In this document: positions 1 to 9,224 of the stretch, one piece after another
Layout: every line of letters starts with the position of its first letter
How positions within the stretch are numbered: position 1 is the stretch's first letter
Assembly: GCF_012927165.1 (NCBI RefSeq)
Contig: NZ_JABBGA010000002.1
Coordinates: forward strand, 334,844-398,843
DNA length: 64,000 nucleotides
Reading direction: 5' to 3'
From: Zoogloea dura
GTDB taxonomy: Bacteria; Pseudomonadota; Gammaproteobacteria; Burkholderiales; Rhodocyclaceae
Program-made: the position numbers and the translations under genes
The notes under the pieces: generated by a model
Told to the model about the DNA's origin: nothing
What the model saw: only the letters and a program-made list of their open reading frames with translations
The model's database searches: none

Positions 1-146
1 GACTCCTGGCGGAAGATCTCCACGGCATCCACGCCGTCGGCGGCATACAGGGGCTGGCAGTTGAGGTGGCCCAGGAAGGCGCCCACGATCGTCCGGTTTG
101 AGGCGATATCGTCGGCCACAAGGACTCTCAATGTATTTTCAGACAT
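1..146 (-). CDS. Response regulator receiver protein (N-terminal fragment)
   Basis: The reading frame starts with ATG at 146 and runs off the left edge, so only about 48 residues are visible. They begin MSENTLRVLVADDIASNR, which is the beta1 strand and acidic pocket of a CheY-like receiver, followed by a second strand and helix (PLYAADGVDAVEIF). The phosphoacceptor Asp lies outside the window, as does any output domain. It sits 92 bases downstream of a receiver-ATPase gene on the same strand and is probably the last or a later member of that sensor kinase operon. Whether it is a stand-alone receiver or a longer regulator cannot be told. Confidence 0.8.
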   Translation of the reverse strand, partial: MSENTLRVLVADDIASNRTIVGAFLGHLNCQPLYAADGVDAVEIFRQE

Positions 147-238
147 CCACTGCTCTCTGCTTCTCGGCAGGCGGGCATCCAGGCCCGGCCTGCGGCAATC
201 CATCGGACGGGATAGCGGAAAGGGCCATCCCGGGCGGC

Positions 239-1144
239 TTAGGCGGGCTTGTCCGACTTGGGCACGGTCACCACGACCTGGTTGCCCGGAGGCAGATAGG
301 TCAGGCTGGTGAAGGACAGCTGCCGCGACAGGGCGATCCCCCGCCCGTTTGGCGCAAAGGCCCGTTCGGGATCGAAGTCCAGGAAGCGGCGCCAGTCGAA
401 ACCCGGACCATCATCACGGATCTCGAACACCCAGCGGGAATCATCCCCCCAAACCTTCAACCTGACTGATTTGTTCCGGTTCTCCGCCAGGGACAGGCGG
501 TGCGCCACCTCATCCTCCCAGCGGTCCTCCTCGCGCAGGCGGCTCTTCTCGGCAAAATCGATTCCCAGGTTGCCGTGCTCGACGCCATTCACCAGCAGTT
601 CGCAGAGCCCCATGGCCAGCGTTTCCGGCTGGGGCCCCAGCAAGGCGACGAAGGACGCCAGATTGCGCGCTTCGTCCAGGGTGCGGATGCTGAAGGCCCC
701 TTCGGTCATGCAGTTCATCGCCTTGGCGTGGTCGTTGAGGCTGGCCCGCAACTCCCGGCGCACCCGCATGTCGTCCAGCGCCGAGCGGATGATGGTCTGC
801 AGCGCCTCGCCCTCGAAAGGCTTGGTCAGGTAATAGAAAGCTCCCGCTGCCAGCCCTTCGCGCACCTGCTCCGGTGAAGTCGCGGCAGTCTGCATGATCA
901 CCGGGATGCTGCTCAGGCGCTCGTCGGCCTTGATCTTGCGCAGCAGCATGATGCCGTCCATGCCCGGCATCATGCGATCCAGCAGGACCAGGTCGAACTC
1001 CCGCTCCCGGTCACCCAGCGCCTCCCAGGCCGCATCGCCGGATTCGACCATGACCAGGTCGAAATCCATCTCATCCAGATACTCCGCGACGATATCCAGG
1101 TTGAAGGGTTCATCGTCGACCACCAGTATGCGTGCCCTGCTCAT
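239..1144 (-). CDS. Response regulator with C-terminal RsbW-like histidine kinase-type ATPase domain
   Basis: 301 residues. Residues 1-120 form an intact receiver: acidic pair D10-D11 in VVDDEPFN, phosphoacceptor D56 in LVLLDRMMPGMDG, and the conserved lysine K108 in YLTKPFEG. After a linker, residues about 160-300 form a GHKL ATPase like those of anti-sigma factor kinases: N-box ELLVNGVEHGNLG, then RDDGPGFD and GRGIALSRQLSF. There is no HisKA dimerisation domain, so it is more like an RsbW/SpoIIAB-type partner switch kinase gated by phosphorylation than a classical sensor kinase (inference). It starts one base after the stop of the upstream kinase gene, implying one operon. A paralogue with a decayed receiver lies at 9225-10076. 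Confidence 0.88.
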   Translation of the reverse strand: MSRARILVVDDEPFNLDIVAEYLDEMDFDLVMVESGDAAWEALGDREREFDLVLLDRMMPGMDGIMLLRKIKADERLSSIPVIMQTAATSPEQVREGLAAGAFYYLTKPFEGEALQTIIRSALDDMRVRRELRASLNDHAKAMNCMTEGAFSIRTLDEARNLASFVALLGPQPETLAMGLCELLVNGVEHGNLGIDFAEKSRLREEDRWEDEVAHRLSLAENRNKSVRLKVWGDDSRWVFEIRDDGPGFDWRRFLDFDPERAFAPNGRGIALSRQLSFTSLTYLPPGNQVVVTVPKSDKPA

Positions 1145-4100
1145 CTATTCTTCCTTCTCCGCCACGCTGCCCGAACGGGGCAGGGACTCTGTTCCAAGGG
1201 GCAGGACGACCGAGAAGTCCGCCCCGCCAACTGCATTGTTGCAAGCACTGATCCGGCCGCCATGGGCCACCACGATCTCCTGGCAGATCGCCAGCCCGAG
1301 GCCCGTGCCACCGGCTCCGGTGCGCGTCCGGCTACTTTGCACGAATTTGTCGAACACCACGTCGAGTTCCGCCAGGGGGATGCCAATCCCCTCGTCTGAC
1401 ACAAGGATCTCCACCGCGGGCGCCCCGTCGAGGCTGGCCATGGCCAGGCGCACCCGGATGGCGCGCCCCTCCGGCGTGAACTTGCCCGCATTGGACAGCA
1501 GGTTGCGTATCACCTGCCCCATCTTCGCCGAATCGACCATCACCTCGGGCAGGGGCCCTGCAAGCTCCACCTGCACCATCTGCCGCCGCGACTGGAAGAG
1601 CGCGGCAAAATCGTTCAGCCCATCCCGGATGATCTGCTCGAGATCGGCCGGGGCCAGCGACAGCGTCATGCGGCCCGCCTCGAACTTGGACAGGTCGAGC
1701 AGATCGTTGAGCAACACGAGCAGCCGCTCGCCGCTGACCCGGATGCGATGGAAGTAGCCGCGCAACTTCTCGTGACCGACCTGGGTGACCCGCGTTTCAC
1801 CGAGCCGCGCGTAGCTCAGCACCCCATGCATCGGCGTCCTCAGCTCGTGCGACATGTTGGCCAGGAACACCGACTTGGCCTCGTTGGCCGCCTCCGCCGC
1901 CTCCTTGGCAAGCTGGAGATCGTGAGTCCGGGCGGCCACCAGTGACGCAAGGTTCTGATTATGGTCCAGGATCTGGCTTTCCCGGGCCTTGGCATCGTCG
2001 ATGTCGGTATGGGTACCGATCATGCGCAGGGCCCGGCCATCCGGCGCGCGCTCCACCACCAGGCCCCGGATCAGGACCCACTTGTAGCGGCCGTCCTTGC
2101 AGCGCATCCGCAGCTCCTGCGTGAACACCGGGGTCTCGCCCCTGAGGTGCGCATCCTGCGCCTCCAGCGCCGCCGCCAGGTCGTCCGGATGCACGCGCTC
2201 CGACCAGGCGCCCAGATCATCGCCGATCTCTTCGGCGGCGTAACCCAGCATCGCCGTCCAGCGCAGGGAACGGAACACCCGGCCGGTCGCCAGGTTCCAG
2301 TCCCACACGCCGTCACCGGCCCCGTCCAGGGCGAACTGCCAGCGGGCCTCGCTCTCCCGCAAGGCCAGCTCGGCCAGCTTGAGATCGGTCACATCGCGGA
2401 TCACCGCCAGGCTGCCGCCGGTGCGGATGGCCCGGAAGCGGGCCTCAAAGTGGCGCCCCTTGCCGCCCCGCCGCGACGCATACTCGATCCGCTGCAGCGT
2501 GCCGGTGCGCGACGCCTGCACCGCGGCCTGGGCAAAGCGCCGGGCCATGTCGGGCGACAGAGCGTCTTCCAGGCGATGCCCCAGGAAGGACTCCGGCGGC
2601 ATCGACAGGGCGTCGCCACTGGGCGCGTGATAGCGGACGATGCGCATCCCATCGTCGAGCTGGAACAACATGTCGGGGATCGCCTCGATCAGCGACTCAT
2701 TGGTCGCATGGGCTTCGCGGATGGCCTGCTGCTCCTGCCGGCGCACGGTCACGTCCTCGACGATCACCCAGCGCCCCGCATCGCGGCTGCCGACCCGCGT
2801 GGTGGTGACCAGGACCGGCACCCGGTGGCCGTTCTTGTGCACCATCTCGGTCTCGTAGGCCTGCATCGGAGCCACCAGACAGGCATCCCCGTCGGCCTGG
2901 ATGAAGCCGTCCGGATGCTCCGGCGGTGGGGGCAAGAGGCAGCCGGGGCGGCACAGCTCATCCTCGGCATAGCCGGTGATGCGGCAGAAGGCGGCGTTGG
3001 CCTGCCGGAAGCGCCCCTGCCCGTCCACCAGCGCCATGCCCAGCGAGGCATGCCGGTACAGCGCATCGAGCTTGGCATGGGAATCCACCACCGCCTGCTG
3101 GGCGCGGCGCAGCTCGGTCACGTCCGACACCGCCCCGGCCGTGCGCAGCGGCCTGCCGCGGGCATCGAACTCGGTCTTGCCGGCCAGGTGGAACCAGCCC
3201 GAGCTGCCATCGATACGCCGGATGGGGATGACACATTCGAGCAGGGCCCGGTCCTTGACGTGCAGACGGAAGGCACGCAGGAAGGTCCGCCGGGCCGGCG
3301 GCGTCATGGACCGCAGGACACCGCGCACCGTGCGGGGCAGCCCGCCTGCCGGATAGCCGAACAGGCGGTCGCAGCGCAGCGACAGGAACAACGTGGCGTG
3401 GCCCGCCTGCCATTCCCAGATCCCTTCATCGGTGGCGGACACCGCCAGCTCGAAGCGCTTCTCGCTGTCGCGCAGCTCACCGGTCATCTGTTCGGCGATG
3501 GCCACCGCCCGCTTCTGCTGCCCGGCCAGTGCCGCCAGCAGGAAGGCCAACAGCACGCTGGTCAGGGCTCCGCCAAAGGCCAGCAGGGTCGACGAAGCAA
3601 AGTCGCCGTCTGCGCCGGGAACCGTTACACGGACCCGCCAGGTGCGCTCACCAAAGCGGACCTCACGCTCAATCGTCGCAGCCCCTATCCCGGGAGAGTC
3701 CTTTGCCGGGTACAACTTCACGGCCCCCGCCGCCGTGACGTCCTCGACCACCAGCCCGACCCCCGACGCCGATGACTCGAGCAAGCCGTCGAACAAGGCG
3801 ATCGCGTTCAGGCCCAGCATGACGATCCCCTCGGGCCCGAGGCTCGGCGCCAGCTCATCCACCGGCCGCGCAACCCGGTACACCACCACCCCGTTCACCC
3901 GCGACGCCCCCCCCAGGACCACCAGGGACAAAGGCGGGCTCATGGCGATCCCCTTGCTGCGGATCGCCGACTCCATGGCGGCACGCCGCAGGGGCTCGGC
4001 GAAACTGTCATAGCCGATGGCCGCTTCGGTCTTCGGCGTCAGGGGCCAGAAATAGGTCAGGGGAAAAGTGTAGGGGCCACGCGCCGGGTCGGGCACGGGC

Positions 4101-4543
4101 TGGATCCGGATGTCACGCCCATAGCTGGCGGTCAGCACCGCCTCCACGGCCGCCACCCGCTCCACCTCCACGCGCCGGGCCAGGCCGATGCCGACTACCT
4201 CGGGCAAGGCCTCGGTCGGGCGCAGGCCGGCCACATAGCCCTCGAACTCGCGCCGCTCGACCAGGTGCTGGGCATCGAACAGGCCGGCCACGCCACGCAG
4301 GATGAAATCGACCTTGCCGAGCCGTTCCTCGAGTTGATGCTCAAGGCGATCCGCCACGGCCTCGTTGCGGGCCTGCTCGATCTCCAGCTCATGGCTGTGC
4401 AGGGTCTGCCAGCCCAGGCCGGTCAGCACACCCCCCAGCAGCAGGGCCGCGACGAACCAGTGCCCCCGCCCGCCGGGCAGGCGGCCCGAACGGATACGGC
4501 CACCAGGCAGCCTGAAGATGGACAAAAAGGGGGGTGGGCTCAT
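1145..4543 (-). CDS. CHASE-domain, multi-PAS sensor histidine kinase
   Basis: About 1132 residues from ATG 4543; an in-frame TTG at 4573 would add ten residues, and neither has a convincing ribosome site. A membrane segment near residues 30-45 is followed by a periplasmic CHASE domain (FILRGVAGLFDAQHLVERRE, then VVGIGLARRVE) and a second membrane segment near 325 (LLAFGGALTSVLLAFLLAAL). At least four PAS/PAC units follow, including YAAEEIGDDLGAWSERVHPD and FRQANAAFCRITGYAEDEL. The HisKA phosphorylation motif is NMSHELRTPMHG near residue 900, and the HATPase shows NLLSNAGKF, SDEGIGIP and GTGLGLAIC. No receiver is fused, and the regulator is the next gene. CHASE domains sense small extracellular ligands; this ligand is unknown. 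Confidence 0.93.
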   Translation of the reverse strand: MSPPPFLSIFRLPGGRIRSGRLPGGRGHWFVAALLLGGVLTGLGWQTLHSHELEIEQARNEAVADRLEHQLEERLGKVDFILRGVAGLFDAQHLVERREFEGYVAGLRPTEALPEVVGIGLARRVEVERVAAVEAVLTASYGRDIRIQPVPDPARGPYTFPLTYFWPLTPKTEAAIGYDSFAEPLRRAAMESAIRSKGIAMSPPLSLVVLGGASRVNGVVVYRVARPVDELAPSLGPEGIVMLGLNAIALFDGLLESSASGVGLVVEDVTAAGAVKLYPAKDSPGIGAATIEREVRFGERTWRVRVTVPGADGDFASSTLLAFGGALTSVLLAFLLAALAGQQKRAVAIAEQMTGELRDSEKRFELAVSATDEGIWEWQAGHATLFLSLRCDRLFGYPAGGLPRTVRGVLRSMTPPARRTFLRAFRLHVKDRALLECVIPIRRIDGSSGWFHLAGKTEFDARGRPLRTAGAVSDVTELRRAQQAVVDSHAKLDALYRHASLGMALVDGQGRFRQANAAFCRITGYAEDELCRPGCLLPPPPEHPDGFIQADGDACLVAPMQAYETEMVHKNGHRVPVLVTTTRVGSRDAGRWVIVEDVTVRRQEQQAIREAHATNESLIEAIPDMLFQLDDGMRIVRYHAPSGDALSMPPESFLGHRLEDALSPDMARRFAQAAVQASRTGTLQRIEYASRRGGKGRHFEARFRAIRTGGSLAVIRDVTDLKLAELALRESEARWQFALDGAGDGVWDWNLATGRVFRSLRWTAMLGYAAEEIGDDLGAWSERVHPDDLAAALEAQDAHLRGETPVFTQELRMRCKDGRYKWVLIRGLVVERAPDGRALRMIGTHTDIDDAKARESQILDHNQNLASLVAARTHDLQLAKEAAEAANEAKSVFLANMSHELRTPMHGVLSYARLGETRVTQVGHEKLRGYFHRIRVSGERLLVLLNDLLDLSKFEAGRMTLSLAPADLEQIIRDGLNDFAALFQSRRQMVQVELAGPLPEVMVDSAKMGQVIRNLLSNAGKFTPEGRAIRVRLAMASLDGAPAVEILVSDEGIGIPLAELDVVFDKFVQSSRTRTGAGGTGLGLAICQEIVVAHGGRISACNNAVGGADFSVVLPLGTESLPRSGSVAEKEE

Positions 4544-4623
4544 CACGCGTGGTGTACGGCCCCGCCCCGGCAAGCTTGAGTTGCCGCCCGCCCTTCACTA
4601 CCCAAAATGAGGCGACGGACGAC

Positions 4624-4842
4624 TCAGCGGCAGGCCGCCCCATCCTTTACGCCACACCGGCGCAGCACGATCTCCAGCGGACAGAAACGGGTGAAACCGC
4701 TCTGCAGCAGGTTGGCCCCGACAAAGGCGGTGAACCACAAGAACTTGGCGCTGACGAAAAGCGGACTCCCCTCCACGCCAAGGGCCAGGGAGATCAGGAC
4801 AAACGATCCGGCGAACACCCGGACGAACTGGTTGACGGTCAT
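4624..4842 (-). CDS. Small YgaP-like (DUF2892) inner membrane protein
   Basis: 72 residues with two hydrophobic segments (VFAGSFVLISLALGV and FLWFTAFVGANLLQ) followed by a Cys-containing tail (SGFTRFCPLEIVLRRCGV). The pattern of two short membrane helices, then G-x-N-x-x-Q-S-x-F-T-x-F-C-P matches the membrane part of the YgaP/DUF2892 family. Its start overlaps the stop of the RND pump gene by four bases, so it is translationally coupled to it. Such proteins often sit beside rhodanese or sulfur-stress genes; with the efflux operon this hints at a sulfur or thiol-reactive compound as the inducing stress, which is inference only. Confidence 0.8.
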   Translation of the reverse strand: MTVNQFVRVFAGSFVLISLALGVEGSPLFVSAKFLWFTAFVGANLLQSGFTRFCPLEIVLRRCGVKDGAACR

Positions 4843-7800
4843 GACACCTCCTCCTGCGTGGGTGCCGGGCGCCCCTGCGCCACGGCGAAGTAAAGGACTG
4901 GAATCACCACCAGGGTCAGCAGCGTGGACACCAGCACGCCGAAGATCAGGCTGATCGCCAGGCCGTTGAAGATAGGATCATCCAGGATGAAGAAGGCCCC
5001 GATCATCGCCGCCAGCCCGGTCAGGCCGATGGGCTTGGCGCGCACCGCGGCGGCATGCAGGGTGGCGCGGGCCCGGTCAACACCGGCCGCCACCTGCTGG
5101 TCGATGAAGTCCACCAACAGGATGGAGTTGCGCACGATGATGCCCGCCAGGGCGATCATGCCGATCATGCTGGTCGCGGTGAACTGGCTGCCCAGCAGGG
5201 CGTGGCCCGGCATCACCCCGATCACGGTGAGCGGGATCGGGGCCATGATCACCAGCGGTACCACGTAGCTGCGGAACTGGGCCACCACCAGCAGGTAGAT
5301 CAACACCAGGCCCACCGCGTAGGCAGCCCCCATGTCACGGAAGGTCTCGTAGGTGATCTTCCACTCGCCGTCCCATTTCACCGCGTAGCCGGCGTAGGGG
5401 TCGTCCGGCTGATGGATGAACCACTCGCCCAGCACGCCGGCCAGGCGCTCGCCCACCAGGGGCAGATCCTTGATCCGGCTGCGGATGTCGAACATGCCGT
5501 AGAGGGGCGAATCCAGCCGCCCCCCCATGTCGCCGGTCACATAGACCACCGGCAGCAGATCCTTGTGATAGATCACCTGCTCGCGGCGGGCCGACTGCAC
5601 CTGCACCAGCTCGGACACCGGCACCAGCGCACCGCCGGCCTCCGCCGCGCGGGCCCGCACCTTCATCTGCAGCAGGCTGTCGATACTGCCCAGGCGCTCC
5701 GGCGGCAGGCTCAGGCGCACCGGGATCTCGTACTTGTTGTCGCCGCCATGCAGCGGCGTCACGTTCTCGCCGCCCAGGCCGAGGCGCACCACCTCGACGA
5801 TGTCGGCCTGGGCCACCCCCAGCTGCGCCGCCTTGGCCTGATTGACCCGCAGCACCAGCTTGGGCGCCTCCTCGTCCACCGTGTCATCCACCCCGACGAT
5901 GTCCGGCGTCGCCTCGAAGGCCGCGCGGACCTTGGCGGCCACCGCCACCTGTCCGGCGTAGTCCGGGCCATACACCTCGGCGACGATCGGCGACAGCACC
6001 GGCGGCCCCGGCGGCACCTCGACGAGCTTGGCATTGCCGCCATGGCGGCGGGCGATCGCTTCCAGGTCGGCCCGCAGCGACACCGCTATCTCGTGGCTCT
6101 TGCGCTGGCGGTGGTGCTTGTCCACCAGGTTGACCTGGATGTCCCCCATCTCCGGCTGGGCACGCAGGTAATACTGGCGCACCAGGCCGTTGAAGTTGAT
6201 CGGCGCGGCGGTGCCGGCGTAGGTCTGGAAGTCGGTCACTTCCTCGACCCGGGCCAGCCGCTCGCCCATCTCGCGCAGCACTTCGGCGGTCTGTTCCACC
6301 GGCGTGCCCACCGGCATGTCGAGCACCACCTGGAACTCGCTCTTGTTGTCGAAGGGCAGCATCTTCAGCACCACCAGCTGGACCACCGCCAGGGACACCG
6401 ACAGCCCGATCGCCAGCACCACGCCGAACCATAGCTTGGCCCGCGCCCGGCGGCCCGTGGCGGGCGCCAGAAAGGGCGACATGACGCGCTGGAACAGCCG
6501 CTCCAGCGCCTGGGTCAGGCGATCGGGCCGGTGTTCCCCTGCCGCGTGCGCCATCGGCTTCAGCAGCCTTCCGGCCAACCAGGGGGTGACGATGAAGGCC
6601 ACCAGCAACGAGATCGCCATGCCCATCGAGGCATTGATCGGGATCGGCGCCATGTAGGGCCCCATCAGGCCGCTGACGAAGGCCATCGGCAGCAAGGCGG
6701 CGATCACCGTGAAGGTGGCCAGGATGGTCGGCCCGCCGACCTCGTCCACCGCCTTCGGGATCAGCTTCCACAAGGGCTGGCCAGGCTCCAGATGCTGCCA
6801 GCGGTGGATGTTCTCGACCACCACGATGGCGTCATCCACCAGGATGCCGATGGAGAAGATCAGCGCAAACAGGCTCACCCGGTTGAGGGTGAAACCCCAG
6901 GCCCAGGAGGCGAAGAGAGTCGCCGCGAGCGTCAGGGTCACCGCGGCGCCGACGATCACCGCCTCCCGTCGCCCCAGAGCCAGCAGCACCAGCAGCACCA
7001 CGGCCGAGGTGGCGAAGGCCAGCTTGCCGATCAGCTTGTCGGCCTTCTCGGTGGCAGTGGCGCCATAGTTGCGCGTCACCGTGACCTCCACACCATCGGG
7101 CACGACGCTGCCCTTGAGCTGCTGCAGGCGGCGGATCACCCCGCCGGCCACGTCGGCGGCGTTCTCCCCGGGTTTCTTGGACACCTGCAGGGTCACCGCC
7201 GGAAAGCGGCTTCCCGGCCCCTCGCCGGCCTGGGCCACACCGGCCTCCGCGGCGGCCCCCAGGCCGTGCCAGACGAAGCGGGACGGCAGGTCCGGCCCAT
7301 CCACCACGGTCGCCACATCACTGACGCGCACCGGCTTGCCGGCAGACACCCCGACCACCAGCTGCCGCACATCGTCGGCGCTGGCGATGTAGGTGCCGGT
7401 CTGCACCAGCACCTCGCGGTTGCCCGCCACCAGACTGCCGCCGGGCTGGGACGCATTGGCCAGCAGCAGCGCCCCCTTGAGATCCTGCGGCGTGATGCCG
7501 AAGGCGTTCATGCGCGAGGCGTCCATCAACACCCGCAGCACATGGCCCGGACCACCCAGGGTGCTCACGTCACGGGTACCGGGCACGCGCTTCAGTTCCA
7601 GCTCCACGGCCCGCCCGACCTGCTGCAACTCAAAGGCCGAGCGGTTCTCGTCGCGGGTCCATAAGGTCAGCGCCACCACCGGCACGTCGTCGATCCCACG
7701 GGGCTTGATCAGCGGCTCGGCCACCCCCAGCTCGGGCGAGATCCAGTCCCGGTGGCTGTGCACGGTGTCGTACAGGCGCAGCACCGCGTCCTGGTTGCGG

Positions 7801-8105
7801 ACACCGACCTTGAACTGCACGGTGATCACCGCCATGCCCGGTCGCGACACCGAATACACGTGGTCCATGCCGGTAATGCGCGACAGCACCTGCTCGGCCG
7901 GACGCGCCACCAGGGCTTCCACATCCTTGGCCGAAGCCCCCGGGAAGGCGACCAGCACGTCGGCCATGGTCACATCGATCTGCGGCTCCTCTTCCTTCGG
8001 GGTGATGAAGGTGGCGAAGACCCCCAGGAGCAGCAGCACCAGGGCCAGCAGCGGGGTCAGGGCGTTGCGCTGGAACAGCGCGGCGATACGGCCGGAAATA
8101 CCCAT
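4839..8105 (-). CDS. RND-family efflux pump, inner membrane permease (AcrB/HAE-type)
   Basis: 1088 residues, the usual length for a full RND permease. It has an N-terminal membrane helix (LTPLLALVLLLLGVFATFIT), a periplasmic porter region (AFPGASAKDVEALVARPAEQ), the proton-relay double aspartate in TM4 (IGILVDDAIVVVENI), a second porter region and the closing helix bundle (SMIGMIALAGIIVRNSILLV). It would use the proton gradient to drive export through the periplasmic adaptor encoded three bases upstream. The porter sequence resembles HAE-type or uncharacterised AcrB relatives more than the CzcA metal pumps, so the substrate is open. No outer membrane channel gene is present nearby, so a shared TolC-type channel would be needed. 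Confidence 0.93.
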   Translation of the reverse strand: MGISGRIAALFQRNALTPLLALVLLLLGVFATFITPKEEEPQIDVTMADVLVAFPGASAKDVEALVARPAEQVLSRITGMDHVYSVSRPGMAVITVQFKVGVRNQDAVLRLYDTVHSHRDWISPELGVAEPLIKPRGIDDVPVVALTLWTRDENRSAFELQQVGRAVELELKRVPGTRDVSTLGGPGHVLRVLMDASRMNAFGITPQDLKGALLLANASQPGGSLVAGNREVLVQTGTYIASADDVRQLVVGVSAGKPVRVSDVATVVDGPDLPSRFVWHGLGAAAEAGVAQAGEGPGSRFPAVTLQVSKKPGENAADVAGGVIRRLQQLKGSVVPDGVEVTVTRNYGATATEKADKLIGKLAFATSAVVLLVLLALGRREAVIVGAAVTLTLAATLFASWAWGFTLNRVSLFALIFSIGILVDDAIVVVENIHRWQHLEPGQPLWKLIPKAVDEVGGPTILATFTVIAALLPMAFVSGLMGPYMAPIPINASMGMAISLLVAFIVTPWLAGRLLKPMAHAAGEHRPDRLTQALERLFQRVMSPFLAPATGRRARAKLWFGVVLAIGLSVSLAVVQLVVLKMLPFDNKSEFQVVLDMPVGTPVEQTAEVLREMGERLARVEEVTDFQTYAGTAAPINFNGLVRQYYLRAQPEMGDIQVNLVDKHHRQRKSHEIAVSLRADLEAIARRHGGNAKLVEVPPGPPVLSPIVAEVYGPDYAGQVAVAAKVRAAFEATPDIVGVDDTVDEEAPKLVLRVNQAKAAQLGVAQADIVEVVRLGLGGENVTPLHGGDNKYEIPVRLSLPPERLGSIDSLLQMKVRARAAEAGGALVPVSELVQVQSARREQVIYHKDLLPVVYVTGDMGGRLDSPLYGMFDIRSRIKDLPLVGERLAGVLGEWFIHQPDDPYAGYAVKWDGEWKITYETFRDMGAAYAVGLVLIYLLVVAQFRSYVVPLVIMAPIPLTVIGVMPGHALLGSQFTATSMIGMIALAGIIVRNSILLVDFIDQQVAAGVDRARATLHAAAVRAKPIGLTGLAAMIGAFFILDDPIFNGLAISLIFGVLVSTLLTLVVIPVLYFAVAQGRPAPTQEEVS

Positions 8106-8108
8106 GGT

Positions 8109-9155
8109 TCAAGGCTTCCGACGCAGCAGGCCGGCACGGACCGGGTCGAGGGCAAGCTCCTCGCCCCCCGCCAGACCGGCCAGGATCTCGACCGAACCAT
8201 CGGCCTGGGTACTGCCGAGGCGCACCTGGCGCAGCACGAAAGCTCCCTTGCCGTCGGCCACGTACACGCCGCTCAGCTCCCCGCGGCGCAGGATCGCCGC
8301 CGCGGGAACGGTCAGGACGGGCGCCTCGCCGGGCAGGCTGAAATGCACCCGGGCGGCCATCCCCGGCACCACACCCGGCGCCTCGGCGGGCAGGTTCACC
8401 CGGATCCGCGCGGTGTGGGTGCGCGGATCGGCGGCCGGCAACACCTGGATCGACGCCGACTCCAGCCAGCGGCCGCTCTCCGGAAACTCGATACGGGCCT
8501 TCACGCCCGGGCGGGACAGATCGGCCAGCCGGGCCTGCGGCAGGTCGACCACAGCCCGCAGGCCGCCCGGCTCATGGATGATCATCAGCGGCTTGCCGGG
8601 CAGGGCCATTTCGCCCGGCTCGATCAGGCGCTGGGCCACCACGCCGGTCAGCGGCGCCGTCACCGTTGCAAAGCTGCGGCCAGCCTCCGCCTGGGCACGC
8701 CCGGCTTCGGCGGCCCGATGCTGTGCCTGGGCCGCATCGAAAGCGGCCTGGGCCTGGTCGAGCGCACTGGCGCTGATGAAGCTGCGCGCCTTCAGGCTGC
8801 GGCTGCGCTCGAGGCCGGCCCGGGCATCGACCAGGCGGGCCTGGGCTGCAGACACCTGGGCTGCCGCAGCCGCCACCGCCTGGTCGGCTTCGCGGGTGTC
8901 GATGCGCAGCAGCACATCGCCCTGGCGCACATGGGCGCCGGCGTCCACCCGGGCTTCGAGCACCCGCCCCTGCACCTGGGCCGCAACGACCGCCTGGCGC
9001 AGGGCCTCGATGGTCCCTTCCGCAGCGTAGCTGCGGGCAAGGGCCTGGAGGCGCAACTGGAGGGTTGGAAGATCACCGGCCGGAGCCAGGCCCGGCAGGG
9101 TCAGGAGGGCGCAGCCGGCAATGGCCGTGCGGAGGACGGAGTGGTAAGGAAACAT
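8109..9155 (-). CDS. RND efflux periplasmic adaptor (HlyD/AcrA family)
   Basis: 348 residues with a cleavable signal peptide (MFPYHSVLRTAIAG then CALLTLPGLAPAGD). The biotinyl-lipoyl half-motifs are visible as VQGRVLEARVDAGAHVRQGD and FATVTAPLTGVVAQRLIEPG, split by an Ala-rich coiled coil (residues about 95-160), then the beta-barrel and membrane-proximal domain (PGMAARVHFSLPGEAP). It links the inner membrane pump to the outer membrane channel. No Shine-Dalgarno sequence precedes the ATG: the palindrome described in the next entry ends on the start codon itself. No in-frame internal start would keep the signal peptide, so this start is preferred. Confidence 0.92.
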   Translation of the reverse strand: MFPYHSVLRTAIAGCALLTLPGLAPAGDLPTLQLRLQALARSYAAEGTIEALRQAVVAAQVQGRVLEARVDAGAHVRQGDVLLRIDTREADQAVAAAAAQVSAAQARLVDARAGLERSRSLKARSFISASALDQAQAAFDAAQAQHRAAEAGRAQAEAGRSFATVTAPLTGVVAQRLIEPGEMALPGKPLMIIHEPGGLRAVVDLPQARLADLSRPGVKARIEFPESGRWLESASIQVLPAADPRTHTARIRVNLPAEAPGVVPGMAARVHFSLPGEAPVLTVPAAAILRRGELSGVYVADGKGAFVLRQVRLGSTQADGSVEILAGLAGGEELALDPVRAGLLRRKP

Positions 9156-9189
9156 AATATAAGAATACTCTAATATTAAGTTCCGTCAA
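9155..9189 (-). promoter_or_regulatory. Palindromic operator fused to a leaderless-type promoter of the RND operon
   Basis: A 24-base near-palindrome occupies 9155-9178. The arms are TAATAT and ATATTA with AGA/TCT symmetric cores; 20 of 24 positions match the reverse complement. It is very AT-rich against the GC-rich surroundings and resembles operators of ArsR/BigR-type winged-helix repressors. On the minus strand a TTGACG box (9184-9189) stands 16 bases from TATTCT, followed after six bases by the ATG. Transcription would then start at or beside the start codon, giving a leaderless mRNA. The operator covers the -10 region, so repression by occlusion is expected (inference). No ArsR-like gene is visible in the window. 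Confidence 0.68.
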
Positions 9190-9224
9190 GAATGCCTGCG
9201 TGGCCCGGCTGCGCAGGCGCGGCT

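Noticed and set aside
1961..3775. 604-residue plus-strand frame opposite the sensor kinase
   Set aside because: Composition (Gln/Pro/His/Arg-rich) is that of a shadow frame; the minus strand encodes well-conserved PAS and kinase motifs.
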